From Hellea sp. (GTDB lineage Bacteria; Pseudomonadota; Alphaproteobacteria; Caulobacterales; Maricaulaceae), in assembly GCA_029250925.1 (NCBI GenBank), contig JAQXEH010000052.1, forward strand, positions 62,001 through 126,000: a stretch of DNA of 64,000 nt, given 5' to 3'. The notes beneath the pieces are model-generated. The model was not told the DNA's origin. It saw nothing but the letters and a program-made list of their open reading frames with translations, and did no database searches. Position numbers and translations under genes: made by a program. Each line of letters starts with the position of its first letter. Position 1 is the first letter of the stretch. This document shows positions 44,441 to 52,708 of the stretch, piece after piece.

Positions 44441-46147
44441 ATGACACCAGATGATAAGAATTGGTACTCAGATATAGAACCAAAACTAATATTAGAAACA
44501 GAGAGTGATATAATTTGGTCAGCAGTGGCAGATGTTATTATTGTGGGTTTAGGTGGGGCCGGAGTAGCAGCTGCTTTGGAGTCAATTGAAGCTGGAAATA
44601 GTGTATTGGCGATCGATAAATATGAGACAGGAGGAGCAACAAAAGCGAGCGGCGGCGTAATCTATGCAGGAGGTGGAACAAGTCTACAAACAGAGGCGGG
44701 GGTAAAAGATTCTGTAAAAAATATGTTCAACTACTTAAAGTTAGAAACGCGTGATATAGTTTCAGATCAAACTCTCAAAGATTTTTGCAATAGAAGCGCA
44801 CCAACTATTGATTGGCTTATAGATCATGGTGTTGATTTAAGAAGCACCTTATGGAAGTATAAAACGTCATACCCTGCACCAAAATATTTTCTATATCACA
44901 GTGACAATAGTCTTGTTAAAAACTATAGAAAAAACGCTTTTCCAGCTGCACGTGGTCATCGTGGTTATGTACCTGAAAAACAGGGAGCCAAAGCAACAAA
45001 TCTTGGTGGATCGCTCTTTGACCCACTTAAGGCAAGTGCTATAAAAAAAGGATTATTAATTCATGATTTCACAGAAGTCAGGCAGCTCATAACTAACAAA
45101 AAAAATGAAGTTATAGGACTTAAAGCATATCAATTTAATAACAAGGTAGACCTTCAAGAGTATAAAAAACTCAGGAATAAAGCATCAAAATTATTAGTTC
45201 TATTCCCTCCCATAGTACCCGGATCTAAATATTTCTTCAAAAAAGCCATGGCATTAATGGCAAAGGCAAATGATTTATTAAACAAGAGAAAAGAAGTTTA
45301 CATAAGGAGTAACAAAGGGATTATATTATCTGCGGGAGGTTTTGTTTTTAACAGAAAAATGGTGGAATATTATGCACCAAAATACAAAGAGGGGTATCCC
45401 CTAGGAACTGAGGGCGACAATGGTTCGGGCATTAGACTCGGTCAATCAGTTGGAGGAGTTGCTAAAAATATGGACCGCATGACAGCATGGCGGTTTATAA
45501 ACCCACCAATTTCTTTTGCAAAAGGCATGATAGTAAATACTGATGGAAACCGTTTCATAAATGAAATGGTCTACGGGGCAACTCTTGGTGTTGAAATGAC
45601 AGAACATCATAATGGATCAGCATGGATGATACTTGATAAAAAATTAATCAAAAAATCTTTAAAAGATGTCAGCAAAAAGAAAGCATTAGCATTCCAGCGA
45701 GCACTCGCAAAATTAAATATCTACTTTGGATCTAAAAAGGCAAATTCTGTTGCTGGACTTGCCAAATTAATAGGAATTAATGCTGATAACCTCCATAATG
45801 AAATAATAGAATACAATAAAATAGCAAAAGGTGAAACTCTAGATCCATTCGGCAAGACCAAAGATGAAACAGCAGAATTAAATCTAGATAATATCGTTGC
45901 CATAGACATTAGTTTAAATGCAAAACTGTTTCCATGCCCCACCCTCTCTTTAGGTGGCCTTTCTGTAAACGAAAAAACAGGTTCAGTATTAAACGAAGAG
46001 TGTTTGCCCATTAAGGGACTATATGCAGCAGGAAGAAACGCTGTAGGTGTTGCATCGTGGTCCTATGTCAGCGGGTTATCCATAGCAGATTGTATTTATT
46101 CTGGTCGCCGCGCAGCAACCTCAATAAATTGCAAAAGCGGAAATTAA
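44441..46147 (+). CDS. 3-ketosteroid dehydrogenase-like FAD flavoprotein
   Basis: A 568-residue flavoprotein of the fumarate reductase/3-ketosteroid dehydrogenase superfamily. FAD motif: VIIVGLGGAGVAAALESIEAGNSVLAIDK, then TKASGGVIYAGGGTS; the C-terminal SLGGLSVNEKTGSVLNEEC, GLYAAGRNAVGVASWSYVSGLSIADCIYSGRRA closes the FAD site. The C-terminal pattern is nearer to the delta4(5alpha)-dehydrogenase and mycobacterial Rv1817-like branches than to classical delta1-KstD, so the bond desaturated (delta1 or delta4) is uncertain. A GAGGG ribosome-binding site precedes the ATG. Desaturation of ring A is required before KshA-driven ring opening, which fits the context. Confidence 0.78.
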   Translation: MTPDDKNWYSDIEPKLILETESDIIWSAVADVIIVGLGGAGVAAALESIEAGNSVLAIDKYETGGATKASGGVIYAGGGTSLQTEAGVKDSVKNMFNYLKLETRDIVSDQTLKDFCNRSAPTIDWLIDHGVDLRSTLWKYKTSYPAPKYFLYHSDNSLVKNYRKNAFPAARGHRGYVPEKQGAKATNLGGSLFDPLKASAIKKGLLIHDFTEVRQLITNKKNEVIGLKAYQFNNKVDLQEYKKLRNKASKLLVLFPPIVPGSKYFFKKAMALMAKANDLLNKRKEVYIRSNKGIILSAGGFVFNRKMVEYYAPKYKEGYPLGTEGDNGSGIRLGQSVGGVAKNMDRMTAWRFINPPISFAKGMIVNTDGNRFINEMVYGATLGVEMTEHHNGSAWMILDKKLIKKSLKDVSKKKALAFQRALAKLNIYFGSKKANSVAGLAKLIGINADNLHNEIIEYNKIAKGETLDPFGKTKDETAELNLDNIVAIDISLNAKLFPCPTLSLGGLSVNEKTGSVLNEECLPIKGLYAAGRNAVGVASWSYVSGLSIADCIYSGRRAATSINCKSGN

Positions 46148-47091
46148 TTACTACGTACAACCCTAAAACCAGTATGAGAAGTACTCAGCATAAGGTCTTG
46201 AGCTTGTCTTGCAGCTGGTCGGTATCGATAACAATATGACTTTGCGCATAGATATGAGCCTCCTTTGATTACGCCTACTGGTATATGTTTCTGAGCTGGG
46301 TCATAACCATCAGAATAAGTTTCTTTAAGATCCCCAGGCATATGGCCAGGATAATAAACAGAAGATGTCCACTCCCAAACATTCCCAATCATATCATACA
46401 GTCCAAAACCATTAGGCGGATAGCTTCCAACAGGCGCAACTCCGATGAAGCCGTCGTCTTTTGTATTAATTACAGGGAAAATTCCATCCCAAGTATTAGC
46501 TTTATCTTTTAAAGCGCTTCGCTCTGCATCAGGCCAGCTCATAAGAGTGCCATCTAAACCACCGCGGGCTGCATATTCCCATTCTGCCTCAGTCGGTATC
46601 CTACCACCAATCCATGAGGCGTATGCTTTTGCATCATCAAGGGTAATATGGACAACAGGTTCGTGAAGTTTAAAACTGGCCTTTTTTAAACCTTGGGGGT
46701 GTTTCCAATTTGCACCAACTTCATAACTCCACCAATTGTTAGATCCATTGTCTTCGGGAGCAATAAAGACAGCGGAGCCTGGATTTACATTAATACCCGT
46801 CTCAATACCCCACCCAGATTCTGCTTTAGATATATAACCTGTCTCATTAACAAATGTATTAAATTCATAATTTGATATTTCATGCGACCAAATTTCAAAA
46901 GGTTCTACGCAAACCTCCACGACTGGCCCCTCCTCCTTGTATATCGTGGACTCCCCCATACTGAAGCATCCTCCCTCAAGTTTAACCCAATCACTTTTAG
47001 TAGTTCTCGGGCTCTCCGTGTATTGATAAACTCCGTTGCATCCGAGAACGGAAAAACAAATAACAGGAAAAAAACTTTTCCTCAATTTCAT
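46144..47091 (-). CDS. Formylglycine-generating enzyme-like lipoprotein (sulfatase maturation)
   Basis: A 315-residue FGE/SUMF1-family protein. Its C-terminal block, VIKGGSYLCAKSYCYRYRPAAR followed by TSHTGFRVV, retains both catalytic-site cysteines that distinguish true formylglycine-generating enzymes from other family members; RIPTEAEWEYAARGG and MIGNVWEWTSSVYY are also typical. The N-terminus is a lipoprotein signal with lipobox SVLGC, so it should act in the periplasm. No sulfatase gene is seen in the window. It overlaps the KstD-like gene tail-to-tail by 4 bp and is 2 bp from the sulfotransferase gene, suggesting processing of sulfated steroids. Confidence 0.82.
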   Translation of the reverse strand: MKLRKSFFPVICFSVLGCNGVYQYTESPRTTKSDWVKLEGGCFSMGESTIYKEEGPVVEVCVEPFEIWSHEISNYEFNTFVNETGYISKAESGWGIETGINVNPGSAVFIAPEDNGSNNWWSYEVGANWKHPQGLKKASFKLHEPVVHITLDDAKAYASWIGGRIPTEAEWEYAARGGLDGTLMSWPDAERSALKDKANTWDGIFPVINTKDDGFIGVAPVGSYPPNGFGLYDMIGNVWEWTSSVYYPGHMPGDLKETYSDGYDPAQKHIPVGVIKGGSYLCAKSYCYRYRPAARQAQDLMLSTSHTGFRVVRSN

Positions 47092-47093
47092 CT

Positions 47094-48239
47094 CTACAGG
47101 TACTTTCTTATATAATCTTTAAATTTGTTACTTATTGATTCATTAGTTAAACCATAATCACTGAGCTTGTAGTTATGTTTTTGACGATTTTCACGCTTAT
47201 TTGCATTTATCCAGTTTTCCATCATTTCTTTCGTAAGAATATCATCATTTACATGAATAGACTTTAACACTTGAGTACCTATTTTTTCAGGCGCCTCAAC
47301 TAAATCTGAGTAATTGATGTCAATAAACCTATCATCTGGGATTGAATTTCGGACTTCTATAAAATTGTTTAACCACTCCGAAAGACGATCCAACCAATAA
47401 TTACCAATCTCAAAATCTGAAATAGCATCAGTATTCATTTTATAAAGGGCTGACTCCATACTGCAATAAGATGGAACCGTAGAAACAGGGTCGCGATGGG
47501 TCATTATTATTTTAGCCATAGGAAAATATTTAACAACAGCACCCAAGGACATTAAATGACCTGGCGTTTTAAGAATCCAACTTTTATTTTTACGGCTCGA
47601 GTCTTGCCACTGCAAAGATTGCAATATTTCTATTAGGTCAGAATAAGACTTACCTGGGTTTTGCTTAGTCAACCAGTTTGCATAATTAGGCACAAAGTAT
47701 GTACTCTCAAGCATTGAGCTAGAAAAGAGCTGTCCAAGAATAATTACCTCTTCATCTGCTTGCTCAATATCCATTGGGTGAATTGACATTAATTCGGGGA
47801 TTTTTTTTAGCATAAAGTTTAAAATATCTTTGGCGATATCTTTCCTTGGAGAGGGGTCATTATAATCTTCATTTTCTAGTGGTGTGTAGTTTTGAGCCTC
47901 ATACCACTTTACAGAAGTTAGTTCTGGTGCGGATGCCAGCATACGATGCAACATAGTACTACCTGTCCTAGGCAGACCAGTCAGTACCGCCTTAATATCT
48001 ACAGTCTCATTTAGTATTTCGGGGTTCATTTTTATGAGATTCTTATGCCGCAGCCTATTAACAAGTGCACCTGTAATCATTTGTTCGGCACCATAATAGC
48101 CCTCGCTCGACAGTTTAGCTTGACTGTTGAGTGATTCAATAAACACGTCAATATTTGGAAAAAACCATTCATCCCCAAAGTCACTTAAACCCGTAGCTTG
48201 TTCAGCCTTTTTAATCAGATACTCTTTTTCAGGGACCAT
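47094..48239 (-). CDS. Sulfotransferase family protein
   Basis: A 381-residue sulfotransferase_3-type protein. The 5'-phosphosulfate loop is LTGLPRTGSTMLHRMLASAP; the 3'-phosphate-binding segment is IIMTHRDPVSTVPSYCSMES; WILKTPGHLMSLGAVVKYFP lies between them as usual. It could sulfate a hydroxysteroid, but bacterial members of this group are mostly uncharacterised. I chose the ATG at 48239; a TTG at 48251 would add four residues. Immediately upstream in transcription order of the FGE-like gene (2-bp gap), and divergent from an SDR gene across element G. Confidence 0.82.
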   Translation of the reverse strand: MVPEKEYLIKKAEQATGLSDFGDEWFFPNIDVFIESLNSQAKLSSEGYYGAEQMITGALVNRLRHKNLIKMNPEILNETVDIKAVLTGLPRTGSTMLHRMLASAPELTSVKWYEAQNYTPLENEDYNDPSPRKDIAKDILNFMLKKIPELMSIHPMDIEQADEEVIILGQLFSSSMLESTYFVPNYANWLTKQNPGKSYSDLIEILQSLQWQDSSRKNKSWILKTPGHLMSLGAVVKYFPMAKIIMTHRDPVSTVPSYCSMESALYKMNTDAISDFEIGNYWLDRLSEWLNNFIEVRNSIPDDRFIDINYSDLVEAPEKIGTQVLKSIHVNDDILTKEMMENWINANKRENRQKHNYKLSDYGLTNESISNKFKDYIRKYL

Positions 48240-48275
48240 AATCTTAACCAATTCGTTTTAAAATCATCTTATTAC

Positions 48276-48345
48276 TACGAATCCTTAACAATTTTGAAAG
48301 ATTTTATTTCATATTCGTAAGAAATTAAGCTAAACTATACGCATG
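48276..48345 (+). promoter_or_regulatory. Tripartite element, copy G (SDR / DUF1214-like operon)
   Basis: TACGAATC (48276-48283), 28 bp, TATTCGTA (48312-48319), 18 bp, TACGCATG (48338-48345). This is the most degenerate copy and one base shorter (70 bp), but half-site order and the 18-bp spacing hold. The third half-site overlaps the ATG at 48343. The first half-site is 36 bp upstream of the sulfotransferase ATG on the other strand. Confidence 0.6.
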
Positions 48346-49122
48346 TTACTTCAAGATAAAGTTATTGTAATAAGTGGTGTTGGAGCTGGCATGGGAAGAA
48401 GAATGGCAAAATTAGCTTCTGATGAAGGAGCTAAGGTTGGTCTCGCTTCAAGAAATACAGAATACATAAAATCAATAGCAAAAGAAATAATGGACCAAGG
48501 TGGAGAAGCATTCGCTTACTCAACTGATGTTACGCTCAGCGAAGACTGTCATAAATTAGCAAAGAAAGTTAAAGAGAAATATGGACGTATCGATGGACTA
48601 ATTAATAGTGCCTACCAGCATGGAGATTGGGCAACGACTGATATTGCTGATGCAGACAACTGGGCTGATACTTATAATGTTAACTGCATTGGCGCACTCA
48701 GGATGGCGCAGGCAGTGCTTCCATACATGAAATCTAATGGCGGTGGTGCAATCGTTAATGTTTCCACCATGACTACTGTCAATCCATTTCCTGGTGAAGC
48801 CGCATATGGGGCAAGTAAGGGAGGGTTAAATGTATTAACTAAGCACATGGCAAAGGACTTCGGTCGTTTTGGAATACGTGTCAACGCATGCAGGATGGGT
48901 TGGATAGGCGGTGCTCCAGTTTATGGATATATCGACGCTCAGGTAAATAATGGGAGGAAACGCGAGGATGTCATAAACGAGATAACTGATAGAATTCCTA
49001 TAGGGATTATTCCACCGGAAGAGGATTGCGCCAAGGCTGTTCTCTATTTTGTGTCTGATTATGCCAAGGTCGTAACAGGGGCAACCCTAGACGTTAATGG
49101 TGGCCAATATATGGCGCCATAA
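48343..49122 (+). CDS. Short-chain dehydrogenase/reductase
   Basis: A 259-residue SDR: SGVGAGMGRRMAKLA as cofactor loop, NSAY in place of NNAG, VNVSTMTTVNPFPGEAAYGASKGGLNVL with Ser/Tyr/Lys, and a long substrate lid (MGWIGGAPVYGYIDAQVNNGRK) before VVTGATLDVNGGQ. The start codon overlaps the third half-site of element G. It leads a four-gene operon (SDR, DUF1214-like, SnoaL-like, SRPBCC), with a TAATG overlap to the next gene. Probably a hydroxysteroid dehydrogenase; substrate unknown. Confidence 0.83.
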   Translation: MLLQDKVIVISGVGAGMGRRMAKLASDEGAKVGLASRNTEYIKSIAKEIMDQGGEAFAYSTDVTLSEDCHKLAKKVKEKYGRIDGLINSAYQHGDWATTDIADADNWADTYNVNCIGALRMAQAVLPYMKSNGGGAIVNVSTMTTVNPFPGEAAYGASKGGLNVLTKHMAKDFGRFGIRVNACRMGWIGGAPVYGYIDAQVNNGRKREDVINEITDRIPIGIIPPEEDCAKAVLYFVSDYAKVVTGATLDVNGGQYMAP

Positions 49123-50183
49123 TGAGTGATACAAAAAAATTATGGAAAGAGTTTTGTAATCAATTAGAGATTTCCGGTGAACAAGTTCTGGAATCCAGTC
49201 TTGCAACAAATAAATTAGACAAAGCAGAAGGCATTAGATATCTTACCCGTCTACTAAGGATAGGCTTAGAGATGCATCTGGAAAATAGTAACCCAGAATT
49301 TCCCAGTTTTTATCAAGCCTCTCATGCAACTGCTAAAATAGGCGCAGATAATCCTGATAATTTTTATCAGAACGCAACTATCTCAAGTTCTTATAAATAT
49401 AAAATTTCAGGACGCAAAGGTACAGTTCCGATCCTCAGCTTTGGTACAAAAGCTAATAGATACGCCATGGATGGCACCATGGCATCAACAGGCGAACTCG
49501 ACATAAGAGATGTTGATTGTGAGAGTGATGGATCTTTTGAGATTATAGCTAGTAAAGATAAGGTTGATGGAAATTGGCTACCATTAGAAGATGACTCCAC
49601 CATATTAATTGTAAGGCAAACTTTTTTTGATCGTACAAAAGAAGAGATGGCTAAAGTAGAAATTAATACAATTGATAAACTTAACAAACCTGATCCAATC
49701 AGTTTAAAGGAAGTATCAGAGTCACTATCAAACGTCTCAAAGTTTATAAAAGGTACATCTAGTGTATTTTTAGATTGGTCATTACTATTTAAAGAGCAAC
49801 ATAAAAATAGTCTAAGTACGACTGAACAATCTATGTTTTCAAAAGCTGGTGGTGATCCAATGATTTATTATCTTCACGGTTGGTGGGAACTTGATGACAA
49901 TCAAGCTTTAAAAATATCTTGTAGTATACCAGATTGTATTGGCTGGAATTTTCAAATAAATAACATCTGGATGGAAAGCCTTGATTACAGAAATCATAAT
50001 ATTCATACAAATAATTTACTAGCAGAAAAAAATACTGATGGCAGTGTTACTATAATAGTTTCAAAAAAACCTCAGAAAGGTAATTGGCTTGACACAGCGG
50101 CGCATAAACAAGGTACAATGCTATGGCGGTGGACAGGAGCGGAAAACCATCCCTTACCAAAAGTGGAGATTATAAATGTATGA
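49122..50183 (+). CDS. DUF1214-like protein of unknown function
   Basis: A 353-residue protein with no catalytic motif I can name. The central part (DNPDNFYQNATISSSYKYKI, then GRKGTVPILSFGTKANRYAMDG, and GNWLPLEDDSTILIVRQTFFDRTKEE) resembles proteins annotated with a DUF1214 domain, which form beta-rich modules in many steroid- and hydrocarbon-degrading bacteria. A second similar module is hinted at the C-terminus (GSVTIIVSKKPQKGNWLDTAAHKQGTMLWRW). No signal peptide is seen. It is coupled to the SDR (TAATG) and overlaps the SnoaL-like gene by 8 bp. The function is unknown; family assignment is by remembered pattern only. Confidence 0.6.
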   Translation: MSDTKKLWKEFCNQLEISGEQVLESSLATNKLDKAEGIRYLTRLLRIGLEMHLENSNPEFPSFYQASHATAKIGADNPDNFYQNATISSSYKYKISGRKGTVPILSFGTKANRYAMDGTMASTGELDIRDVDCESDGSFEIIASKDKVDGNWLPLEDDSTILIVRQTFFDRTKEEMAKVEINTIDKLNKPDPISLKEVSESLSNVSKFIKGTSSVFLDWSLLFKEQHKNSLSTTEQSMFSKAGGDPMIYYLHGWWELDDNQALKISCSIPDCIGWNFQINNIWMESLDYRNHNIHTNNLLAEKNTDGSVTIIVSKKPQKGNWLDTAAHKQGTMLWRWTGAENHPLPKVEIINV

Positions 50184-50646
50184 ATTGGAATTACGAATCC
50201 AAAACCTTGAATCAGAGAGTGAAATAAGAAAATTAAAAGCTCGCTATCTAAATGCATGTGACGCTAAAAATGTTGAAGCAATACGCGATTGCTTTACTTC
50301 TGATGCAGAAATTCATTTTCCCCCACTTGGTAATTTTGACTTAGATGGATTAATCAAAATATTCCAAGAAGTTGCGGCAAATACACCGATATATGATATA
50401 CATCATGGGCATAATGGTGAAATTGAAATCGAGGGTTCTACTGCAAGTGGCAAATGGAATCTTGGGTTTGCAACTTATGATCCACGAAATAAAAACTTCC
50501 GTATGATGAGTAGTATATATGAGGATCGTTATAGAAAAACAGATGACGGCTGGCGAATTTGCTTTACTAAATCAACACCCAGAACAATAGTTGACGGCTG
50601 CCTTCAAGAGGATGGGTTAATTGTAAAATGGAATGAAGATACATAA
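50176..50646 (+). CDS. SnoaL/NTF2-like protein
   Basis: A 156-residue SnoaL-like protein: ELELRIQNLESESEIRKLKARYLNACDAKNVEAIRDCFTSDAEIHFP, then YDIHHGHNGEIEIEGSTASGKWNLGFATYD and a final sheet ending RICFTKSTPR. The His-rich HHGHNGE segment in the pocket region is a possible catalytic site. It overlaps the DUF1214-like gene by 8 bp and is followed after 9 bp by an SRPBCC gene. The fold suits small ligand-binding enzymes such as isomerases or dehydratases; the reaction is unknown. Confidence 0.7.
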   Translation: MYELELRIQNLESESEIRKLKARYLNACDAKNVEAIRDCFTSDAEIHFPPLGNFDLDGLIKIFQEVAANTPIYDIHHGHNGEIEIEGSTASGKWNLGFATYDPRNKNFRMMSSIYEDRYRKTDDGWRICFTKSTPRTIVDGCLQEDGLIVKWNEDT

Positions 50647-50655
50647 GGAAGAAAA

Positions 50656-51144
50656 ATGGACAATAGTTTAAATTATATAGACCCTGATGCTATAGTTGTC
50701 TCCAAAACTGTTGAAATAAATGCTCCTGCTAGTTTAGTGTGGAAGGTTTTACTTGATATGGAAAACTATAATAAATGGAACCCATTTTGTGTTGAGTGTG
50801 AATCAACATTAGAAATGGGTGCGGCGGTAAACATGAAGTTAAAGTCATACGTTAATTGTGAACCAACGCATTTTAATAATACTGAATATGTTTGTGAAAT
50901 TATTCCTGAAGAAAAGATATCATGGCAACTACCTCATTATGAGGCCTGGCCATATCCAGCACGAAGAGATCAATTAATACAAAAATTAAGTAATAACAAA
51001 AGTTCTTACTATTCCACAGATCAATTTTTAGGGCCAAATGGTATACATGTTATGAGATTTGCAGGGCCATGGGTTAAACAGGCATTTGATGATACAGCAG
51101 ATGCACTAAAAATTTATGCAGAAAGCCTCTATAAGCCTAATTAG
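50656..51144 (+). CDS. SRPBCC (START-like) domain protein
   Basis: A 162-residue protein with the SRPBCC/polyketide cyclase pattern: SKTVEINAPASLVWKVLLDMENYNKWNPFC at the N-terminus, a strand-rich middle, and the long C-terminal helix WVKQAFDDTADALKIYAESLY. These proteins form a deep hydrophobic pocket and often bind lipids, sterols or polyketides. An AAGGAAG ribosome-binding site precedes the ATG. Last gene of the operon; its stop overlaps the oppositely directed SnoaL-like gene by 8 bp. A steroid-binding or steroid-modifying role is plausible. Confidence 0.75.
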   Translation: MDNSLNYIDPDAIVVSKTVEINAPASLVWKVLLDMENYNKWNPFCVECESTLEMGAAVNMKLKSYVNCEPTHFNNTEYVCEIIPEEKISWQLPHYEAWPYPARRDQLIQKLSNNKSSYYSTDQFLGPNGIHVMRFAGPWVKQAFDDTADALKIYAESLYKPN

Positions 51145-51586
51145 TAATTGGCACAAAATCTTCAGGGACATTATGAAAATAACTAAGAGATTCATATCTT
51201 GAAGTAATTTTCCAACTGCCTTCAATTTTAACTAATTTATCGAAATACCAAAGACCCACAAAAAAAGTATGTGGGTTATTATTTCGTTCTATAACCATTG
51301 GATTAAATAGCATAGTTTTTGAGTGAGCAGTTAAACCACTAACCGAAATTTTTGGTAAGCCCATCATATGTTGCATCGACGAAAAGGGCTTGAGGGCACG
51401 CTGAAGATAAAGTTTGATCTCTTTTAAGTTTCCCTGGATACCACCGGCTTCCGTAAAATCGATAATAGCATTATCAGTAAAAATCTTATCCAGCAAATCC
51501 CATTCACGTGTATCTATAGCTTCACAGTAAGACACAAGAATATCTTGTATTTCTAAACGGTCAGATATTTCCTGAAGATTATACAT
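51137..51586 (-). CDS. SnoaL/NTF2-like protein
   Basis: A 149-residue protein with the SnoaL-4 pattern: EISDRLEIQDILVSYCEAIDTREWDLLDKIFTDNAIIDFTEAGG, QHMMGLPKISVSG, and WYFDKLVKIEGSWKITSRYES. A Tyr and Asp pair (SYCEAID, IIDFTEAGG) and a His in MQHMMG correspond roughly to catalytic positions of dehydratase-type members. It is transcribed after the two AsnC-type genes with 11 bp between, so it is probably in their operon. Function unknown. Confidence 0.7.
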   Translation of the reverse strand: MYNLQEISDRLEIQDILVSYCEAIDTREWDLLDKIFTDNAIIDFTEAGGIQGNLKEIKLYLQRALKPFSSMQHMMGLPKISVSGLTAHSKTMLFNPMVIERNNNPHTFFVGLWYFDKLVKIEGSWKITSRYESLSYFHNVPEDFVPITN

Positions 51587-51597
51587 TATCAGTAAAT

Positions 51598-52080
51598 CTA
51601 AAGTTTCTCTGATTGTGGTGTAACAATCTTTGCCACTCTGTTGTCATATTTGACAACATCTACAACAACAGAAGTCTCAACTAAACGAACTCCTTCAAAA
51701 TCTAATATTTTATTACTAGCCACCTGATGAACCTCAGAGAGACCTTCAAACAATCCTATTGCCAATATGTCAAAACGTCCTAATAAAATTATCACACCAT
51801 TAATTTCCGGAAGGTTAGCTATTCTTTCTGCTACCTTCTTAATTGAATTCTGCTCAGCATGTATACCTATGTATGCAAGTTGAGGTGTATCAAGATTGGA
51901 CATATTGGTGACTGCCGTAAAACGAATATAATTTTCGTCTTCCAGCCTTTTCACGCGTGAGCGAATGGTACCTTCAGTAAACCCAAGTTGAGTTGCTATT
52001 TTCCGGTTTGAAAGACGTGCATCAGTGGATAATAACTGAATTATTTTCTGATCTAGGTCATCAATTTTATAACTTGTCAT
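51598..52080 (-). CDS. AsnC/Lrp-family regulator (second of a tandem pair)
   Basis: A 160-residue AsnC/Lrp regulator: N-terminal winged helix (DLDQKIIQLLSTDARLSNRKIATQLGFTEGTIRSRVKRLEDENYI) and C-terminal RAM domain with LLGRFDILAIGLFE at the ligand-loop position. It follows another AsnC-type gene by 9 bp. The paralogues differ clearly, so they may respond to different ligands or form mixed octamers. With element F upstream of the pair, it is a candidate regulator of the catabolic genes. No other dedicated transcription factor apart from the winged-helix part of HsaB is seen between 10 kb and the right edge. Confidence 0.9.
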   Translation of the reverse strand: MTSYKIDDLDQKIIQLLSTDARLSNRKIATQLGFTEGTIRSRVKRLEDENYIRFTAVTNMSNLDTPQLAYIGIHAEQNSIKKVAERIANLPEINGVIILLGRFDILAIGLFEGLSEVHQVASNKILDFEGVRLVETSVVVDVVKYDNRVAKIVTPQSEKL

Positions 52081-52089
52081 TTATACCTC

Positions 52090-52554
52090 TTAAATGGGTG
52101 CCACATCAAAATCATACTTAATTATATCAACAGCAAAGCTAGGGTCTAGGCTTCTCACACCCTTTATTTGAGATAGTTTATTTAGTAAAAAATCTGACAT
52201 TTTATCCATACTGGATAATGTTACTAAGATTTCTATGTCATGCTTACCCGTTACAAGCTGCACCGAGGCAACCTCCGATAATAAAGCAATGTCTGCAGCC
52301 ACATCATTTGCGCGCCTTCCCTTAACATCAACACCAATTGGCAATAAAACATTGTAATCAAATGCAGAAAAATCTGAAACCGCAACAACCTTCATCGCTT
52401 TTGATTGTTCCATGCGTCGTATTCGTGTTGTAACCATTGAAGTTGTAACACCTAGTTGATCAGCAATTTTTTGGTTACTGGTTCGTCCATCTTTCTTGAG
52501 AATTTTTATTATAGCATTATCTAAGTCACTAAATTGGAAATTATTATCAGACAT
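52090..52554 (-). CDS. AsnC/Lrp-family regulator (first of a tandem pair)
   Basis: A 154-residue AsnC/Lrp regulator: FSDLDNAIIKILKKDGRTSNQKIADQLGVTTSMVTTRIRRME is the DNA-binding domain, and LVTGKHDIEILVTLSSMDKM the RAM domain. Family proteins form dimers to octamers that wrap DNA around repeated half-sites. It is the promoter-proximal gene of the pair; element F lies 83 bp upstream and points toward it, consistent with the autoregulation common in the family. Divergent from the GMC oxidoreductase. Confidence 0.9.
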   Translation of the reverse strand: MSDNNFQFSDLDNAIIKILKKDGRTSNQKIADQLGVTTSMVTTRIRRMEQSKAMKVVAVSDFSAFDYNVLLPIGVDVKGRRANDVAADIALLSEVASVQLVTGKHDIEILVTLSSMDKMSDFLLNKLSQIKGVRSLDPSFAVDIIKYDFDVAPI

Positions 52555-52637
52555 TACATTCCTTATTTTACTTGTTCAAACATTCCAATACATGGTAGCC
52601 TTTGTTAGCTTATAGATAATAAGTTATAAAATGCAAT

Positions 52638-52708
52638 ATTGCGTATATTTTTGTATCTTTTCCTCTGCAAACGTATAAATTTGTGTCATGTTTTTCTTAA
52701 AATGCGTA
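52638..52708 (-). promoter_or_regulatory. Tripartite 71-bp element, copy F (AsnC genes / GMC oxidoreductase)
   Basis: Read toward the AsnC-type genes: TACGCATT (52708-52701), 29 bp, TTTGCAGA (52671-52664), 18 bp, TACGCAAT (52645-52638). Both spacings are exact; the middle half-site is degenerate. The first half-site overlaps the ATG of the GMC oxidoreductase at 52702, so binding would directly affect that gene too. Confidence 0.75.
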
